Shown here in pieces: positions 51,015-60,010 of a DNA stretch of 64,000 nucleotides. Position 1 is the stretch's first letter, and every line of letters begins with the position of its first letter. The notes beneath the pieces were generated by a model. The model saw only the letters and a program-made list of their open reading frames with translations, did not search any database and had not been told where the DNA came from. This DNA is from VXNE01 sp965200505. Lineage in GTDB: Bacteria; Pseudomonadota; Gammaproteobacteria; Pseudomonadales; Azotimanducaceae. The stretch is from the NCBI GenBank assembly GCA_965200505.1, contig OZ241343.1, forward strand, positions 744,001 through 808,000, written 5' to 3'. Both the position numbers and the translations under genes were made by a program.

Positions 51015-53618
51015 ATGCGAATGGACAAGTTGACGAATCGCCTGCAGACCGCCCTCGCGGATGCGCAGAGCCTCGCCGTGGGGCGCGACCATCAGTTCAT
51101 GGAACCCACCCATGTGCTCGCCGCCCTGCTGGACCAGCGCGATGGCGGCGCCCGGGGGATCCTCGCCCGCGCCGGCGTGGATGCGGCAGGCGCGCGGGCG
51201 GCCTTGGACGAGGCGTTGGAACGCCTGCCGCAAGTGTCCGGCGCCGCTGCGGGGGACGTGCAGGTGGGCAAGGAACTGGCGCGCACCTTGAACGTCGCGG
51301 ACAAATTGGCGCAGCGGCGTGGCGACCAATACTTATCCAGCGAGTTGTTCATCCTCGCCCTGTTGGAAGTGGGTGGCGCGGCCGCGCAGGCGTTGCTGGC
51401 CCACGGCGGCGACGCCCGGGCCATCGCCGCCGCCATCGAGCAAGCGCGGGGCGGCGACAGCGTCTCCGACCCCGGCGCCGAGGAACACCGCGAAGCCCTC
51501 GACAAATACGCCATCGACCTCACGGCCCGCGCCGCGGAAGGCAAGCTGGACCCGGTGATTGGGCGCGACGACGAAATCCGCCGCACGGTGCAGGTGCTGC
51601 AACGGCGCACCAAGAACAACCCGGTGCTGATCGGCGAGCCCGGCGTGGGCAAGACAGCCATCGTCGAAGGCTTGGCGCAGCGCATCGTCAACGGCGAAGT
51701 GCCCGAGGGGCTGAAGGACAAACGCCTGCTCGCCCTCGATCTCGGCGCCCTCATCGCGGGGGCGAAATACCGCGGCGAGTTCGAGGAGCGCATGAAGGCG
51801 GTGCTGACGGAGCTCGGCAAGCAGGAAGGCCGCATCATCCTGTTCATCGATGAGCTGCACACCTTGGTGGGCGCCGGCAAGGCCGAGGGCGCCATGGACG
51901 CCGGCAACATGCTGAAACCGGCGCTGGCGCGGGGCGAGTTGCACTGCGTGGGCGCCACCACGCTGGACGAGTACCGCGAGCACATCGAGAAGGACGCGGC
52001 CCTCGAACGGCGCTTCCAAAAAGTGTTGGTGGAGGAGCCCTCGGTCGAGGCCAGCATCGCCATCCTGCGCGGCTTGAAGGAACGCTACGAAGTGCATCAC
52101 GGGGTGGACATCACAGACCCGGCCATCGTCGCCGCGGCCACCCTCTCGCACCGCTACATCTCAGACCGGCAATTGCCGGACAAGGCCATCGACTTGGTGG
52201 ATGAATCCGCGAGCCGCATCCGCATGGAGATCGACTCCAAGCCAGAACCGATGGATCGCCTCGAACGGCGCTTGGTGCAACTCAAGATGGAGCAGGAGGC
52301 GCTGAAGAAGGAAGAGGACGATGCCTCCAAGGAACGCCTCGCGCGGCTGAACGAGGATGTTGCCGCACTGGAGAAGGAATATGCGGACTTGGACGAGGTT
52401 TGGAACGGCGAGAAGGCCGCGGTGCAGGGCGCCAAGCAGGTGAAGGAAGATCTGCAGCAAGCCCAACAGGACTTCGACGCCGCGCGCCGCAAGGGCGATT
52501 TGCAGCGCATGTCCGAACTGCAATACGGCGTGATTCCGGGGTTGGAGAAACGGCTGGCGCAGGCGGCCAGCCCGGACGAGCGCGAGTTCAAGCTGCTGCG
52601 CAGCAGCGTGACGGAGGACGAGATCGCCGAGGTGGTGTCTGCTTGGACGGGCATTCCCGTGGCGAAGATGCTGCAGGGGGAACGCGAGAAGCTGTTGCGG
52701 ATGGAGGCAGGCCTGCATCGGCGCGTGGTGGGGCAGGACGAAGCGGTGGCCGTCATCTCGGACGCCATCCGCCGCGCCCGCGCCGGCTTGGCAGACCCGA
52801 ACCGGCCCAACGGCTCGTTCCTGTTCCTGGGGCCCACGGGCGTCGGCAAGACGGAGCTCACCAAGGCCCTCGCCGAGTTCCTGTTCGACTCGGAGGAGGC
52901 GATGGTGCGGCTCGACATGTCCGAGTTCATGGAGAAGCACTCCGTGGCGCGCCTCATCGGCGCCCCGCCGGGCTATGTGGGTTACGAGGAAGGCGGCTAT
53001 CTCACCGAGAAGGTGCGCCGCAAGCCGTACTCCGTGCTGCTGCTCGACGAAATCGAGAAGGCGCATCCGGATGTGTTCAACATCCTGCTGCAAGTGTTGG
53101 AGGACGGCCGCCTGACGGACGGCCATGGCCGCACCGTGGACTTCCGCAATGCCGTGATCGTGATGACGTCGAACCTCGGCTCAACCATCATCCAAGGCTT
53201 GGCCGGAGACGAGCACTACGCCGCGATGAAGGCGAAGGTGATGGAGAACGTCACCGCGCACTTCCGCCCGGAGTTCATCAATCGCATCGACGAGGCGGTG
53301 GTGTTCCGGCCCTTGGACCGCTCCCAAATCCGGGCGATCACCGAAATCCAAGTGCGCTATCTGCGCGACCGGCTGGCCGCCCAAGACATCGGTTTGGAGG
53401 TGTCGAGCGCCGCCTTGGACCAACTCGGCGAGGCGGGTTTCGACCCGGTGTACGGCGCCCGCCCGCTGAAACGCGCCATTCAGCAGCAGGTGGAGAACCC
53501 GCTGTCCAAAGCGCTGTTGGCGGGCGAGTTCGGCATTCACGACGCCATCGCCGTGGATGTGGCGGAAGGGGCGCTCACGTTCAAGAAGCGTGAAGCAGAC
53601 TCACAGGCAGCGGCGTGA
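51015..53618 (+). CDS. clpB: ATP-dependent disaggregase ClpB
   Basis: 867-residue Hsp100 chaperone that threads aggregated proteins with DnaK. N-terminal repeat domain (MDKLTNRLQTALADAQSLA), NBD1 Walker A GEPGVGKTA and Walker B FIDELH, the coiled-coil middle domain (about residues 400-530, rich in EKEYADLDEVW and KQVKEDLQQAQ-type heptads), NBD2 with GPTGVGKTEL and LLDEIEKAHPDVFNILLQ, and the C-terminal domain FDPVYGARPLKRAIQ. The pore loop reads GAKYRGEFEERM. Full length. AGGAGA lies 9 nt before ATG 51015; the open frame extends to 50985 without an RBS. Confidence 0.97.
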   Translation: MRMDKLTNRLQTALADAQSLAVGRDHQFMEPTHVLAALLDQRDGGARGILARAGVDAAGARAALDEALERLPQVSGAAAGDVQVGKELARTLNVADKLAQRRGDQYLSSELFILALLEVGGAAAQALLAHGGDARAIAAAIEQARGGDSVSDPGAEEHREALDKYAIDLTARAAEGKLDPVIGRDDEIRRTVQVLQRRTKNNPVLIGEPGVGKTAIVEGLAQRIVNGEVPEGLKDKRLLALDLGALIAGAKYRGEFEERMKAVLTELGKQEGRIILFIDELHTLVGAGKAEGAMDAGNMLKPALARGELHCVGATTLDEYREHIEKDAALERRFQKVLVEEPSVEASIAILRGLKERYEVHHGVDITDPAIVAAATLSHRYISDRQLPDKAIDLVDESASRIRMEIDSKPEPMDRLERRLVQLKMEQEALKKEEDDASKERLARLNEDVAALEKEYADLDEVWNGEKAAVQGAKQVKEDLQQAQQDFDAARRKGDLQRMSELQYGVIPGLEKRLAQAASPDEREFKLLRSSVTEDEIAEVVSAWTGIPVAKMLQGEREKLLRMEAGLHRRVVGQDEAVAVISDAIRRARAGLADPNRPNGSFLFLGPTGVGKTELTKALAEFLFDSEEAMVRLDMSEFMEKHSVARLIGAPPGYVGYEEGGYLTEKVRRKPYSVLLLDEIEKAHPDVFNILLQVLEDGRLTDGHGRTVDFRNAVIVMTSNLGSTIIQGLAGDEHYAAMKAKVMENVTAHFRPEFINRIDEAVVFRPLDRSQIRAITEIQVRYLRDRLAAQDIGLEVSSAALDQLGEAGFDPVYGARPLKRAIQQQVENPLSKALLAGEFGIHDAIAVDVAEGALTFKKREADSQAAA

Positions 53619-53630
53619 CGATGCGCATGA

Positions 53631-53646
53631 GCGGCCCTTGGGCCGC
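53631..53646. terminator. Hairpin between convergent clpB and the DksA-type gene
   Basis: GCGGCCC-TT-GGGCCGC is a perfect 7-bp inverted repeat in the 39-bp gap between two convergent stops. There is no U-tract on either side, so it may act as a stabilising or bidirectional stop structure rather than a classical terminator. Confidence 0.45.
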
Positions 53647-53657
53647 AGGCGGCGCGG

Positions 53658-54005
53658 CTAATCGGCCGTGCCGCGCTCGCCTTGCTCGGCGCAGGCAATG
53701 CACAGCGTCACGGATGGCATCGCGTTCAGCCGTCCTTCGCTGATTTCTTCCCCGCAACTCGCGCAGAACCCGTACTCCCCCGCATCGATGCGGCGGATGG
53801 CGAGGTCGATGGAGCGCAGCTCCGCCTTCAACTCGCCGTCGATGGCCACCAGCACACCTTGGTTCTCAAGCTCCACGGCCTGCTCCGCGAAGTCCGCCGA
53901 GAGCGGCTCCGAGCGGTGCTGGGTGTGGCTCGCCACGCGCTCCATCCGTTCGCGCAGTTCGGCGCGGCGCGTCTCGAGATCCCGCCGCCGTTGCTCAATG
54001 TCCAT
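53658..54005 (-). CDS. DksA/TraR-type zinc-finger protein
   Basis: 115 residues: an N-terminal coiled coil (residues 3-75) and a C4 zinc finger, Cys81-x2-Cys84 (FCASCGEEI) and Cys102-x2-Cys105 (LCIACAE). DksA proper is about 150 residues and has DxxDxA at the coiled-coil tip; here the tip region reads SADFAEQAVELEN, so this is a shorter YbiI/TraR-like relative that may bind the RNA polymerase secondary channel. Confidence 0.88.
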   Translation of the reverse strand: MDIEQRRRDLETRRAELRERMERVASHTQHRSEPLSADFAEQAVELENQGVLVAIDGELKAELRSIDLAIRRIDAGEYGFCASCGEEISEGRLNAMPSVTLCIACAEQGERGTAD

Positions 54006-54088
54006 GCGCCAACACTACCATAAGCGGGGCGTTGTCAATGCCCCTCGCGGGACGGTTGGGGTGAGTGCCAAAACACAGCACTGCTCCC

Positions 54089-54301
54089 TCAACCAAGCCG
54101 CGAGAAGACGTAGCCGTCGCGGATGTGCGCGTTGAAGAACTGCCCCTTGGAAGTTGCCTGCAGCAACTGCCCGTACACGCTCTCCGGGACGCCATGGTAG
54201 CGGTAGATGCGTCCGCTGACGAACTTCACTTCCAGCGTTCCCGTCGCTGCGTCGTACCCGACCGACCGCAGGTTCGTGGACACCACGAGCTGCCGTTGCA
54301 T
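54089..54301 (-). CDS. KTSC-domain small protein
   Basis: 70 residues forming one KTSC domain: VSTNLRSVGYDAATGTLEV, FVSGRIYRYHGVP, YGQLLQATSKGQFFNAHIR. In relatives the name-giving K-T-S-C occurs at LLxAxSKGxFFN. This domain is found alone or fused to lysyl-tRNA synthetase-like or restriction proteins; its function is not settled. About 50 bp separate it from the DegQ-type gene, same strand. Confidence 0.85.
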   Translation of the reverse strand: MQRQLVVSTNLRSVGYDAATGTLEVKFVSGRIYRYHGVPESVYGQLLQATSKGQFFNAHIRDGYVFSRLG

Positions 54302-54353
54302 CGGCCGTCCTCAGCGTTGCCCGCGGCGCGTGTCGTCGCTGCGGCCGCATCCG

Positions 54354-55703
54354 TCACGGCCGAACGGCGATGAAGATGCGCCGTTCGCCGCGCTGCACAT
54401 AGAGGGCGAGGGTGCGGGGCAAGTTCTCCACCATGTCCACGAACTCCTGGGCGCTGGACACGCGGCGTCGGTTCACGGCCAAGATGATGTCGCCGGCGCG
54501 CAAGCCTTGGCGGGCGGCTTGGCTGCCGGCCTCCACCCGCGCCACTTCCACGCCGCGCACTTCGCCGGAAAGCGGGTGCTCCGGCGAGATGTCGCGCAAT
54601 GTGGCGCCTTCGAGCCGTTGCGTGGCCGCGCCGCCGGCCGCCAACGTCATGCCACGCTCGCCGATGACGACTTGGCGCGTGAGCCGTTCGCCATCGCGGA
54701 TGAGCTCGATTTCCACTTCTTCACCCACCCGGCCCAGGCCGACGCGGTTGCGCAGATCGTTGGCGCCTTCGATGGCCTCGCCATCGACGCTGACGATCAC
54801 ATCGTAGGGGCGGATGTCCGCGTCTTCGGCGTGCGAGCCTTCCATCACTTCCGAGACGAGGGCGCCGCGGGCTTCATCCAGCTCCAAACCCTCCGCCAAG
54901 TCTGGCGTCACGTCCCGAATGATGACGCCGAGCTGGCCGCGCCGCACTTCGCCGTGGTCGAGCAGTTGCGCCACCACCGCGGAGACCATCCGGGTGGGCA
55001 CGGCAAAACCGATGCCGACGCTGCCGCCGGACGAGGAGATGATGGCCGTGTTGATGCCGACGAGGCGACCCTCCAAGTCTATGAGGGCGCCGCCCGAGTT
55101 GCCGCGGTTGATGGAGGCATCCGTCTGAATGAAGTCTTGGTAGCTGTCCTCGTAGCTGGCATCGAAGTTGAAGCCGGTGCGGCCCAAGGCGCTCACGATG
55201 CCGAGCGTCACCGTGTGCTGCAGGCCGAACGGGTTGCCGATGGCGACCACGAAGTCCCCCACTTCCAACGCCTCCGAATCGCTGGGGCGCAGCTCCGTCA
55301 GATCGTCCGCGTCGATGCGCAGCAGCGCGACATCGGTGCCGGCGTCGCTGCCGACCAAGGTGGCCTCGAAGTCGCGGCGATCCAGCAGGGTGACGACGAT
55401 GGCCTCCGCGTTCTTCACCACATGGTGGTTGGTGACCACCAAGCCCTCGTCCGCATTGATGATGACGCCAGAACCGACGCTCTGCACCGGCACGCTGCGC
55501 TGCTGCGGCGCATTGAAGAAGCGGCGAAAGAACGGATCCTCGAGCAGTGGGTTGCGCTGCACGCGCCGCCCCCGCACGGAGATGTTCACCACGGCCGGCG
55601 TCGCTTCCTTCAGCACCGGCGCCGCGGAGAACTTGTCCGCTTGGGCGCCGGCGCCCACCAGCACCATCGAGAACAGCGCAACGGCGCGCAACATGGGGAA
55701 CAT
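54354..55703 (-). CDS. degQ: Periplasmic serine protease, DegQ/HtrA family
   Basis: 449 residues: signal peptide (about 22 residues, ending GAGAQA), trypsin-like domain with His94 (VVTNHHVV), Asp124 (AGTDVALLRI) and Ser203 (GNSGGAL), then two PDZ domains (LGVIIRDVTPDLAEGL; VEVARVEAGSQAARQGLRAG). It degrades or holds misfolded envelope proteins. Size and loop length fit DegQ better than DegP. AAGGAGAAGG lies ahead of ATG 55703; a clear sigma-E promoter was not found. Confidence 0.94.
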   Translation of the reverse strand: MFPMLRAVALFSMVLVGAGAQADKFSAAPVLKEATPAVVNISVRGRRVQRNPLLEDPFFRRFFNAPQQRSVPVQSVGSGVIINADEGLVVTNHHVVKNAEAIVVTLLDRRDFEATLVGSDAGTDVALLRIDADDLTELRPSDSEALEVGDFVVAIGNPFGLQHTVTLGIVSALGRTGFNFDASYEDSYQDFIQTDASINRGNSGGALIDLEGRLVGINTAIISSSGGSVGIGFAVPTRMVSAVVAQLLDHGEVRRGQLGVIIRDVTPDLAEGLELDEARGALVSEVMEGSHAEDADIRPYDVIVSVDGEAIEGANDLRNRVGLGRVGEEVEIELIRDGERLTRQVVIGERGMTLAAGGAATQRLEGATLRDISPEHPLSGEVRGVEVARVEAGSQAARQGLRAGDIILAVNRRRVSSAQEFVDMVENLPRTLALYVQRGERRIFIAVRP

Positions 55704-55815
55704 CAGCTTTCCTTCTCCTTGACTGAACGTTGTGTCGTGGCGCCAATTATGCCGCGTTGCGGGTTCGCATCCCGTGCATCAGGCCCGCTGCCGGCGGCGC
55801 AAGGCCCGGCGCGGC

Positions 55816-56094
55816 TCAATGCTCTTGCAGCAACACCCGATCATAGATGGCGGTGACATGGGCGAAGTTGAGGATCAACGAGTGCGAGATCGGCTGGTGC
55901 GGGTCACGGGTGTCGTGCAGGTGGTACTTGAAGCGCTTCTGCGGCTCGCCCTGCAGGAACGCATCGTAATCCTTCGTCAGTTCCCGCACATCGGAGAGAA
56001 TCTCCTTGCTCCAAGTGGCGCGGAACGGGCCGAGCAGCGCACCGCCCTGCAAGGCGACGGTGATCTCGTGATTGGTGAGGCCCTCTGACATCAT
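55816..56094 (-). CDS. Conserved-looking hypothetical protein, 92 residues
   Basis: No family recognised. The protein is soluble, with a mixed alpha/beta pattern: HEITVALQGGALLGPFRATW, then KEILSDVRELTKDYDAFL, and HSLILNFAHVTAIYDRVLL at the end. Normal composition and third-position GC for this genome support coding. It lies between the degQ and methyltransferase genes on the same strand, with about 110 and 65 bp gaps. Confidence 0.6.
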   Translation of the reverse strand: MMSEGLTNHEITVALQGGALLGPFRATWSKEILSDVRELTKDYDAFLQGEPQKRFKYHLHDTRDPHQPISHSLILNFAHVTAIYDRVLLQEH

Positions 56095-56159
56095 GGTGCT
56101 CCTGCGTTGCGACGATGCTTACCTTATGGGTGCGGGCGACGCCTTTCCAGCGCGATCAG

Positions 56160-57464
56160 CTAGGGACGCCGCAGCTCGACGATGGATTCGTAGAGCCGCT
56201 GGCCGTTGGCGCCGGCGGCACGGACGCTGGAACCGACGATGCTGCTGCCCACGCGGGCGTCGCGGGGCGTGTGAACCGCCACGGTTTCCAAGCCGCAAGC
56301 GGCAGCGATTTTGGCGAGGAAGCGGTCTGTCGGCACATGTACGCCCTGCAGGATGCTGTTGCCGATGACCACCAACGCCGTGGCGCCGGGCCGCAGGCAC
56401 CATCGCATCGCCGCGGCGAAACGGGCGCAGTCGTTGAAATACAACGCGGCGTAGTTCGCCCACCCGTGGCCCCCGTAGATGCCCTTCTCCGGGTGCTTGC
56501 CCCGCACGGCGGCGAGGGTTTCGAGGATTTCCGGGTCGTGGAGGGCGGGTGCCAAGGCGACGCTGTCCCGGTCTCTTGCGTTCTGCCAATAGGTGCCGAA
56601 GTTCAACGTCTCCAAGCGCTTCAAGTCCTTGGGGGAACTGCAGAAGCCGAGCCAGTACAGGTGCGGGCGGGTGTTGCGGTTGTAGTGGTAGTTGTTGAGG
56701 TAGGGCGGCGATGTCACCAGCAGATCGACGCTTGCCGGCGTCAATTCGCGGTGGTCGGTGAGGAAAGAGCCCTCGATCACCCGCCCATCAGGGCGCTCGT
56801 GGCGGTTCCGGTTGGCGCGATGCCAAGCGGCATCCTCGGCCATCTGCGCCATCTTGCCGCCGATCCGCTCCAACACGGGGAAGTCCTGTACCTCGGGGCG
56901 TCCCACCGCGGCCTTGCGCCCCAAGCTGGGTTCATAGGAGTAGTTGGAGTAATCGACCATCGTGGCCGCGAAGGCCAGCCGCAAGGCGTCCGCGATGCGC
57001 TTCGGCTGCGTGGCGATGAAGTCCAGCGCCAAGAGCACCTTGCGTTCCACCTTGGGGCTGTAGAACGGTGCCCGGGTACGGAACCCGGCCGGCGCTTGCG
57101 CTTTGGGTTGGGCGCACCCTGCCCGTTCGGCGAACCGAACCAGCGCGCGACCCGCTTCGCGCAATCCCTCGGCGGGCAACCGATGCGCCTGCAGCTTGGT
57201 GTGCGCCGCGAAGACGGCGTAGGGGTTGATCTCAAAGCCGATCACCTCGTGGCCGGCCAAGTCCGCTTCAATCAACGTCGTGCCAACGCCGGCGAAGGGA
57301 TCCAGCACCACCCCGGGTGCGCTCAAATGGCGCTGCAAGGCATCGGCCACGAAATGCTTGGAGTAACCGGCGATCCACGGCACCCAACGGTGCAGCGGCG
57401 CATCGCGGTTGGCCATGAACGCGGGATCGCGGAAGGCGGCGGCGGGATGTTCGCCGTTCGGCAT
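56160..57464 (-). CDS. Orphan DNA methyltransferase (N4/N6 type)
   Basis: 434 residues. SAM motif I VVLDPFAGVGTTLIEA near residue 55 comes before the catalytic motif IV TSPPYLNNYHYN near 250, so motif order is I then IV; SPPY is usual for N4-cytosine or some N6-adenine enzymes. RNTRPHLYWLGF and ATALVVIGNSILQG complete the core. No endonuclease or specificity gene lies next to it, so it is either a solitary regulatory methylase or a defence remnant. The first 200 bp upstream of the ATG hold nothing else I recognise. Confidence 0.85.
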   Translation of the reverse strand: MPNGEHPAAAFRDPAFMANRDAPLHRWVPWIAGYSKHFVADALQRHLSAPGVVLDPFAGVGTTLIEADLAGHEVIGFEINPYAVFAAHTKLQAHRLPAEGLREAGRALVRFAERAGCAQPKAQAPAGFRTRAPFYSPKVERKVLLALDFIATQPKRIADALRLAFAATMVDYSNYSYEPSLGRKAAVGRPEVQDFPVLERIGGKMAQMAEDAAWHRANRNRHERPDGRVIEGSFLTDHRELTPASVDLLVTSPPYLNNYHYNRNTRPHLYWLGFCSSPKDLKRLETLNFGTYWQNARDRDSVALAPALHDPEILETLAAVRGKHPEKGIYGGHGWANYAALYFNDCARFAAAMRWCLRPGATALVVIGNSILQGVHVPTDRFLAKIAAACGLETVAVHTPRDARVGSSIVGSSVRAAGANGQRLYESIVELRRP

Positions 57465-57670
57465 GGCGCCGTGTGTTGCGGCTTGATCCGGCGGCGTGGG
57501 CGCAGCCGTGGAGATGCTCGGCGAGCCTTCGATGCGTATGGTGCTTGGCCTCGTGGTCGTCCGCGCCCTGAACCAATCCGCTCAAGGGTCGCGGGCATCT
57601 TAACCCGCCGCCGCACCGCCGGGTAAACTGAGCGGCGCCGATTGTGGGAGTGGTTGAGGAGAAACAAGCG

Positions 57671-58057
57671 ATGGCGATAACCGGATTCGATCACATGGTG
57701 GTGCGCGTGGCGGACTTCGAGGCGGGTGTGGCGACCTACCGCGACGGCTTGGGGCTAGCCCTTGACCGCACCGACGAGAACGCCGCGCTCGGCATCAAGC
57801 AAGCGTTCTTCAACTTGCCGAACGGCGGCTTCATCGAGGTGGTGGCGCCGACGGATCCAAACGGCGCGGTGGGCAAGGCGCTGGAAGGACGCGGCGAGGG
57901 CATGCACACGATGTCGCTGGCGGTGGACGACATGGCGGCCACCGTGGCCGCGTTGAAGGAAAGCGGCGCGCGGCTCATCGGCGAGGGCGGGCCACAGGTG
58001 TTCGTCCACCCGAAATCGACCCACGGCATCTTGCTGCAGCTCACCGAGAGCACTTGA
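57671..58057 (+). CDS. VOC (glyoxalase/bleomycin-resistance fold) protein
   Basis: 128 residues with two beta-alpha-beta-beta-beta modules: FDHMVVRVADFEAGVATYRD, FIEVVAPTDPNG, MHTMSLAVDDMAATVAAL, HPKSTHGILLQL. His8, Glu near residue 57, and His near 79 and 117 could bind metal as in methylmalonyl-CoA epimerase-like members. Function uncertain. GAGGAG precedes ATG 57671. Confidence 0.85.
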   Translation: MAITGFDHMVVRVADFEAGVATYRDGLGLALDRTDENAALGIKQAFFNLPNGGFIEVVAPTDPNGAVGKALEGRGEGMHTMSLAVDDMAATVAALKESGARLIGEGGPQVFVHPKSTHGILLQLTEST

Positions 58058-58122
58058 TCGGGGCGAAGAACGTGGCGATGGCGAGCGCGGTGTGGGCACC
58101 GCACGGGGACATGGCTTAAGGC

Positions 58123-58509
58123 TCAATCCCCCTTCGCCACGGCCGTCAACCAGCGGTGCGCCGTGGGCAGGCACAAGAGCGCCAGCGCCGCCACTTGCAT
58201 GGCGCGGCTGGCGAGGTCCGGCAGCGCCGCGCCGGCGATGGCGTCGCCCAACGCGCCGGAGTTGCCGGCACCCCACAGCCATGCGATGAGCGTGGCGGCA
58301 ATGGCGAGCCGCACCCAGCCGAAGCCGCGGAATGCGCCGTAGGCCAGCGTCGCCCACAGCAGGACGAAAAACACCCGCGCGCCGTTGCTCACCACCTGCT
58401 CCGGCCAAACCGCCCAGCCGATGGCGAGCGCCAGCGCCGCGCTCAAGAGCAGCGCCGCGGCAGCAAGCACCGCGGGCGGACGCGCCGGGACGCTTCCATC
58501 CCCCTTCAT
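58123..58509 (-). CDS. Small integral membrane protein, third gene of a coupled operon
   Basis: 128 residues with about four hydrophobic helices (PAVLAAAALLLSAALALAIG, VFFVLLWATLAYGAF, VRLAIAATLIAWLWGAG and ASRAMQVAALALLCLP). No recognised domain. Its ATG overlaps the MOSC gene stop (ATGA). The reading frame is open much further upstream, but that part is antisense or out of phase with the real MOSC and DUF1330 genes. Confidence 0.65.
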   Translation of the reverse strand: MKGDGSVPARPPAVLAAAALLLSAALALAIGWAVWPEQVVSNGARVFFVLLWATLAYGAFRGFGWVRLAIAATLIAWLWGAGNSGALGDAIAGAALPDLASRAMQVAALALLCLPTAHRWLTAVAKGD

Positions 58510-58967
58510 TCGACTGCGCGGACCTCCGAACCGGGCGCGAAGGCCCCGCCCCGCACCACCCGGGCGCGCAAACCACCGCGGCCCAGCAATGCTTTGACGA
58601 TGGCCGCGGGAGACAGGCTCTCGGTCTGAAGACGCTGGCCTAGGCTCGCGCACGGGTCGCAAGGTTCCAAGCCTTCGAGCAGCGCCTCGCCCAAGGTGAA
58701 GCGCTTGCCGATGAGTGGCGTCAAGGCCACGCCGCGGGTGACGATGTTGCGGCGCGTGACGGCGGGTTCGATGGCCTGGCCGGTGTCGGCGTTGAACGCC
58801 TCGACGTGCTCCGCCTCGATGAGCGTCACTTCGGCGGCCGGCACGCCGTTGGGATGCGCCCAATGATGGTCGCCGGCGATGCCGCGGCCCGGCACCAATT
58901 CGCCCTTGTCGATCTCCTGCGTGGGGCCGCCGCGCTCTGGCGCGATATGGATGCTGACAACGCTCAC
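58506..58967 (-). CDS. MOSC-domain protein
   Basis: 153 residues. MOSC domains bind a sulfur or molybdenum-cofactor moiety through a conserved Cys; here LEPCDPCASLG supplies it, with GIAGDHHWAHP, EVTLIEAEHVEAF and TRRNIVTRGVALTPLIG typical of the family. Starts at GTG 58967, which overlaps the DUF1330 stop (GTGA). It is probably the catalytic member of the three-gene operon. Confidence 0.85.
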   Translation of the reverse strand: MSVVSIHIAPERGGPTQEIDKGELVPGRGIAGDHHWAHPNGVPAAEVTLIEAEHVEAFNADTGQAIEPAVTRRNIVTRGVALTPLIGKRFTLGEALLEGLEPCDPCASLGQRLQTESLSPAAIVKALLGRGGLRARVVRGGAFAPGSEVRAVE

Positions 58968-59356
58968 TCCATGCCCTCCAAGGCGACGATGAAGTCGATC
59001 TCGACTTTGCCGGCGCGTAGTTGAATCGCCTCTTGGTAGGCGGGTGAGTTCCAAAAATCCTTGAAGGCCTGCATCGAGCGGAACCGTTCCACCGTGACGG
59101 AGCCATCGAAGGGCCAGCGCCCTTCCACCACCGTGAGGGCGTCCGCATCTTCCCGCGCCAACACTTCGATGCCGGCCGCTTGGGCGGGCGGCCCGGCGGC
59201 TTCGCCGTAGGCTTCCAACCCCTCCTCGTCGATGACGCGGCCGGAGACGAGCACATAGGCGGCCGGCTCGGCCTTGCTTTCCGCGTAGGCGACGCCGAAC
59301 AAAGCCCCGGCGCCAAGGCCGATGGCGAGGGTGGCAAGGGGAATCATGCGCTGCAT
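58964..59356 (-). CDS. DUF1330-family exported protein
   Basis: 130 residues: signal peptide or anchor (MQRMIPLATLAIGLGAGALF, cleavage likely after AYA), then a dimeric alpha/beta-barrel domain: AYVLVSGRVIDEEGLEAYGE, VEGRWPFDGSVTVERF and FKDFWNSPAYQEAIQLR fit DUF1330. It is the first gene of the operon with MOSC and the membrane protein, all joined by 4-bp overlaps, and is divergent from nuoA. Confidence 0.83.
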   Translation of the reverse strand: MQRMIPLATLAIGLGAGALFGVAYAESKAEPAAYVLVSGRVIDEEGLEAYGEAAGPPAQAAGIEVLAREDADALTVVEGRWPFDGSVTVERFRSMQAFKDFWNSPAYQEAIQLRAGKVEIDFIVALEGME

Positions 59357-59563
59357 CGCGGTGTTCTCATTTGGCGGTGCGGTGAGGCTACGCCGGCGGC
59401 TGCGGAAAGGGAAGCGCGGCCGCCATGCCCGGCGCGATGTCGGGCCGCCCGCCCGCGGCTGCCGCGGCCATCTGCCTGGGATGCCCGTGTGATAACATCG
59501 CCGGCTGTTTCGCGGGGCTGCCGCCGCGCCCCGATCTATCGTTTGGAGTGTGCCGCGCCAGCC

Positions 59564-60004
59564 ATGCCGGAAGGCCCCGACATCCTGCCGTTCCTGCTGT
59601 ATGCGCTGGCGGTGGCGGCGCTCATCGCGGTCACGCTCACCGCGGCGTGGTTCATCGGCGCCAAGGCGCGCCACGGCGGCGCACGCACGATGCCGTTCGA
59701 GTCTGGCGTGGTGCCGGTGGGCGAAGCCGAAGAGATGCGCTTCTCCATCGAGTTCTATCTCATCGCCATGTTCTTCGTCATCTTCGATTTGGAGACCATC
59801 TTCATCATCGCTTGGGCGGTGGCCTTCTTCGAGGTGGGCTGGCGCGGCTACATCGGCGCCGGCATCTTCATCACCATCCTGCTCATCGCCCTCGTATATG
59901 AATACCGAACCGGGGCGTTGGATTGGGGCCTGAAGGGGCGCTTCGCGCGCTCGCCGCGCTATGCCCAGGCGGCCACCGACGCGGAAGCGGCGCAAACGGT
60001 GTAG
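59564..60004 (+). CDS. nuoA: NADH-quinone oxidoreductase subunit A
   Basis: 146-residue inner-membrane subunit of complex I with three helices (about residues 8-30, 64-86, 92-112). The conserved loop PFESGVVPVGEAEEMRFSIE with its Glu is present. It opens the nuo operon; 6 bp separate it from nuoB. ATG 59564 is chosen because the family begins a few residues before the first helix. Confidence 0.96.
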   Translation: MPEGPDILPFLLYALAVAALIAVTLTAAWFIGAKARHGGARTMPFESGVVPVGEAEEMRFSIEFYLIAMFFVIFDLETIFIIAWAVAFFEVGWRGYIGAGIFITILLIALVYEYRTGALDWGLKGRFARSPRYAQAATDAEAAQTV

Positions 60005-60010
60005 CGGCCG

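Noticed and set aside
58510..59337. Long minus-strand frame running through MOSC and DUF1330 into the membrane protein
   Set aside because: Out of phase with the recognisable MOSC and DUF1330 domains; only the last 128 codons look real.
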